Source: Tricholoma matsutake (lineage: Eukaryota; Basidiomycota; Agaricomycetes; Agaricales; Tricholomataceae). From it: 64,000 bases of DNA. A program made the position numbers and the translations under genes. The notes under the pieces were generated by a model, which had not been told where the DNA came from, searched no databases, and saw nothing but the letters and a program-made list of their open reading frames with translations. The first letter of the stretch is position 1, and each line of letters starts with the position of its first letter. The DNA lies in NCBI GenBank assembly GCA_026075535.2, contig AP026547.1, positions 6,944,001-7,008,000 on the forward strand, given 5' to 3'. Shown in pieces: positions 62,941 to 64,000 of this stretch.

Positions 62941-64000
62941 TGGCAGTTGTTGCTGCCAATCCCGAAGCAGCTGCTTGCTTGAGGCTAGATATCCTTATTC
63001 CTAACCTTACATTCACCCTTGCTGGCGTGAAAAGTGCTAATGATACATCCATCTTCAGTACGATTGACGCTTGGCCAACAAGCATGTGCTCTGCTACTCC
63101 CTCTAGCCAGAAAACCTTTTCCGCTGTTGTCAGTAATATCACAGCTGGATGTTCCGAGGATTGTGTGGTGCCTAATACGTTGCTGAACATTGCACAAAGT
63201 GCGCAGCCCATTTATCCAACGGTGAGGAAGATGTTGTGCCTGAAGAAGTGAGAATTCCTCGTTTTCCATAGTAGAATACTACTTAACATGTTAATATCAC
63301 AGTTCCGACTCGTACTGCGTCACACAAACACTGAAAACTGTATTCGGGGACAGCACTTCGATCGTCGGCCTTTCAAGTAGCGAAGTTGCCCATGCTTGCC
63401 AACATCGGTATCATTGTCAAGACGCTGAAGGCCTACACCCAACTTCAACCACGTGCTAGCAGGTTCAGGACAAGGATCGCACATCAGAAACGTCGGCTAG
63501 ATATGCGGGTTCAAGACGCAGCCAACATAGTTCATTAGAATGCCCAATTTGATCCATACGGTTCCGATATGAATTTAAACACGACATGCACCACCTGTGT
63601 CAAGGGTGCTGTCGCAACCATCAATGCAGATTTTCCTGGTGTCACGGATTGCCTGTTTCCGAATTTGAGAGACGTATGTGCAAAGGACACTAGTTCATTG
63701 GGTTGCTGCGAGACATTGTTTCATTGAATTTTCTGACACTTCTGTTGTAATGTAGATAGTACTCATGATCAGAATAATTCTACTTCGCCCGGTGAGTGGC
63801 TTAAGCATGTATAGCATTGAAATCACTGATATTTATCCCTTCCTCTGTAGCTTCGAGTATGTCTAATCCTTCCGCCAGTGAGTTGCTTTGGCCAAACTTA
63901 TTTGTTTCTTTGCAGATTCGACCCAGTCTGATACTTCTCCCTCCGGTGAGTTCCGTAGTGCGTGTGGCATTGAAATTATCGCTTTAACTATCCATTCTTT
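62941..64000 (+). CDS. Cys-rich, probably secreted protein, 3' end outside window
   Basis: The coding sequence reads 'AVVAANPEAAACLRLDILIP', 'NLTFTLAGVKSANDTSIFST', 'WPTSMCSATPSSQ', 'SNITAGCSEDCVVPNTLLNI' and, after an intron ending near 63,301, 'SDSYCVTQTLKTVFGDSTSI'. A further exon after about 63,540 reads 'QFDPYGSDMNLNTTCTTCVK' and 'DFPGVTDCLFPNLRDVCAKD'. Paired cysteines, C-x2-C and several N-glycosylation sequons suggest a secreted or wall-bound protein; I recognise it only as like uncharacterised basidiomycete extracellular proteins. The start exon was not found, and the part 63,380-63,540 is unclear: either a long intron or a frameshifted exon. Near the right edge three or more micro-exons encode a Ser/Thr/Pro-rich linker that runs off the window. 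Confidence 0.55.
63756..63945 (+). repeat. Consecutive symmetric micro-exons (36, 27, 30 nt) with similar introns
   Basis: Exons at 63,756-63,791, 63,851-63,877 and 63,916-63,945 are each flanked by AG before and GTGAGT after, all in phase 1 and all multiples of three. They would encode 'STHDQNNSTSP', 'SSMSNPSA' and 'STQSDTSPS' parts of a linker. The introns after the first and third share GCATTGAAAT. The pattern suggests a duplicated exon-intron cassette. Confidence 0.6.

Noticed and set aside
63380..63539. Open stretch rich in basic residues ('RFRTRIAHQKRRLDM') as a separate exon
   Set aside because: It can be read in one frame to a TAG that coincides with the likely acceptor of the next exon, but it does not join to the flanking Cys-rich exons and matches no family I know; treated as intron or decayed sequence.

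Overview
The window looks like nuclear DNA of a mushroom-forming basidiomycete (Agaricomycetes). Introns are numerous and mostly about 42-60 nt with GT-AG ends. The housekeeping proteins are fungal, and the mobile elements and their passengers (chromodomain Ty3/gypsy, Ty1/copia, a TET/JBP-like oxygenase relic, a DUF6698-like gene) are typical of that class. All calls come from reading the sequence and from memory of protein families; no database search was run.

Two compartments are visible. Positions 1 to about 20,400 form a repeat island. It holds the 3' end of a Ty3/gypsy pol gene with part of its LTR, a decayed copy of the ribosomal protein uL22 (RPL17) gene, a probable solo LTR, a Cys/His-rich exon fragment, and the two ends of a probable TET/JBP-like 2OG-Fe(II) oxygenase gene. 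A dead Ty1/copia element (10,396-15,697) lies between those two ends. A decayed tandem repeat and a DUF6698-like gene with one nonsense codon follow. Many lesions look like C-to-T changes at CpG (CGA to TGA stops, CGG to TGG, CGC to TGC), as expected of methylated, silenced DNA.

From about 21,900 onward the window is gene-dense. In order: homocitrate synthase (+), a GAF-containing hybrid histidine kinase (-), dolichol kinase (-), uracil-DNA glycosylase (+), a bZIP factor (-), the TFIIH helicase XPB/Ssl2 (-), branchpoint-binding protein SF1/BBP (+), an NSUN5/Rcm1-type rRNA methyltransferase (-), a type I DnaJ (+), the complex I 12 kDa subunit NDUFB10 (-), two tandem peroxisomal enoyl-CoA isomerase-like genes (+), an A1 aspartic protease (+) with a decayed fragment upstream, a fused pseudouridine-phosphate glycosidase/PfkB kinase (-), the splicing factor Sde2 (-), and the start of a Cys-rich, probably secreted protein (+) that leaves the window. 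Several pairs are divergent with short shared promoters (dolichol kinase/UNG, XPB/BBP, NSUN5/DnaJ, NDUFB10/isomerase) or convergent (homocitrate synthase/kinase, BBP/NSUN5, protease/pseudouridine enzyme).

The genes do not form one pathway; this is ordinary fungal gene order. Points worth a second look: the oxygenase gene apparently cut by the copia element with loss of its catalytic middle, the uL22 relic, a DnaJ start codon that seems split by an intron, consecutive symmetric micro-exons at the right edge, a long perfect hairpin just upstream of the pseudouridine gene, and the tandem isomerases with PTS1-like ends. Exon borders were worked out by hand; gene limits are firmer than internal splice sites unless stated.
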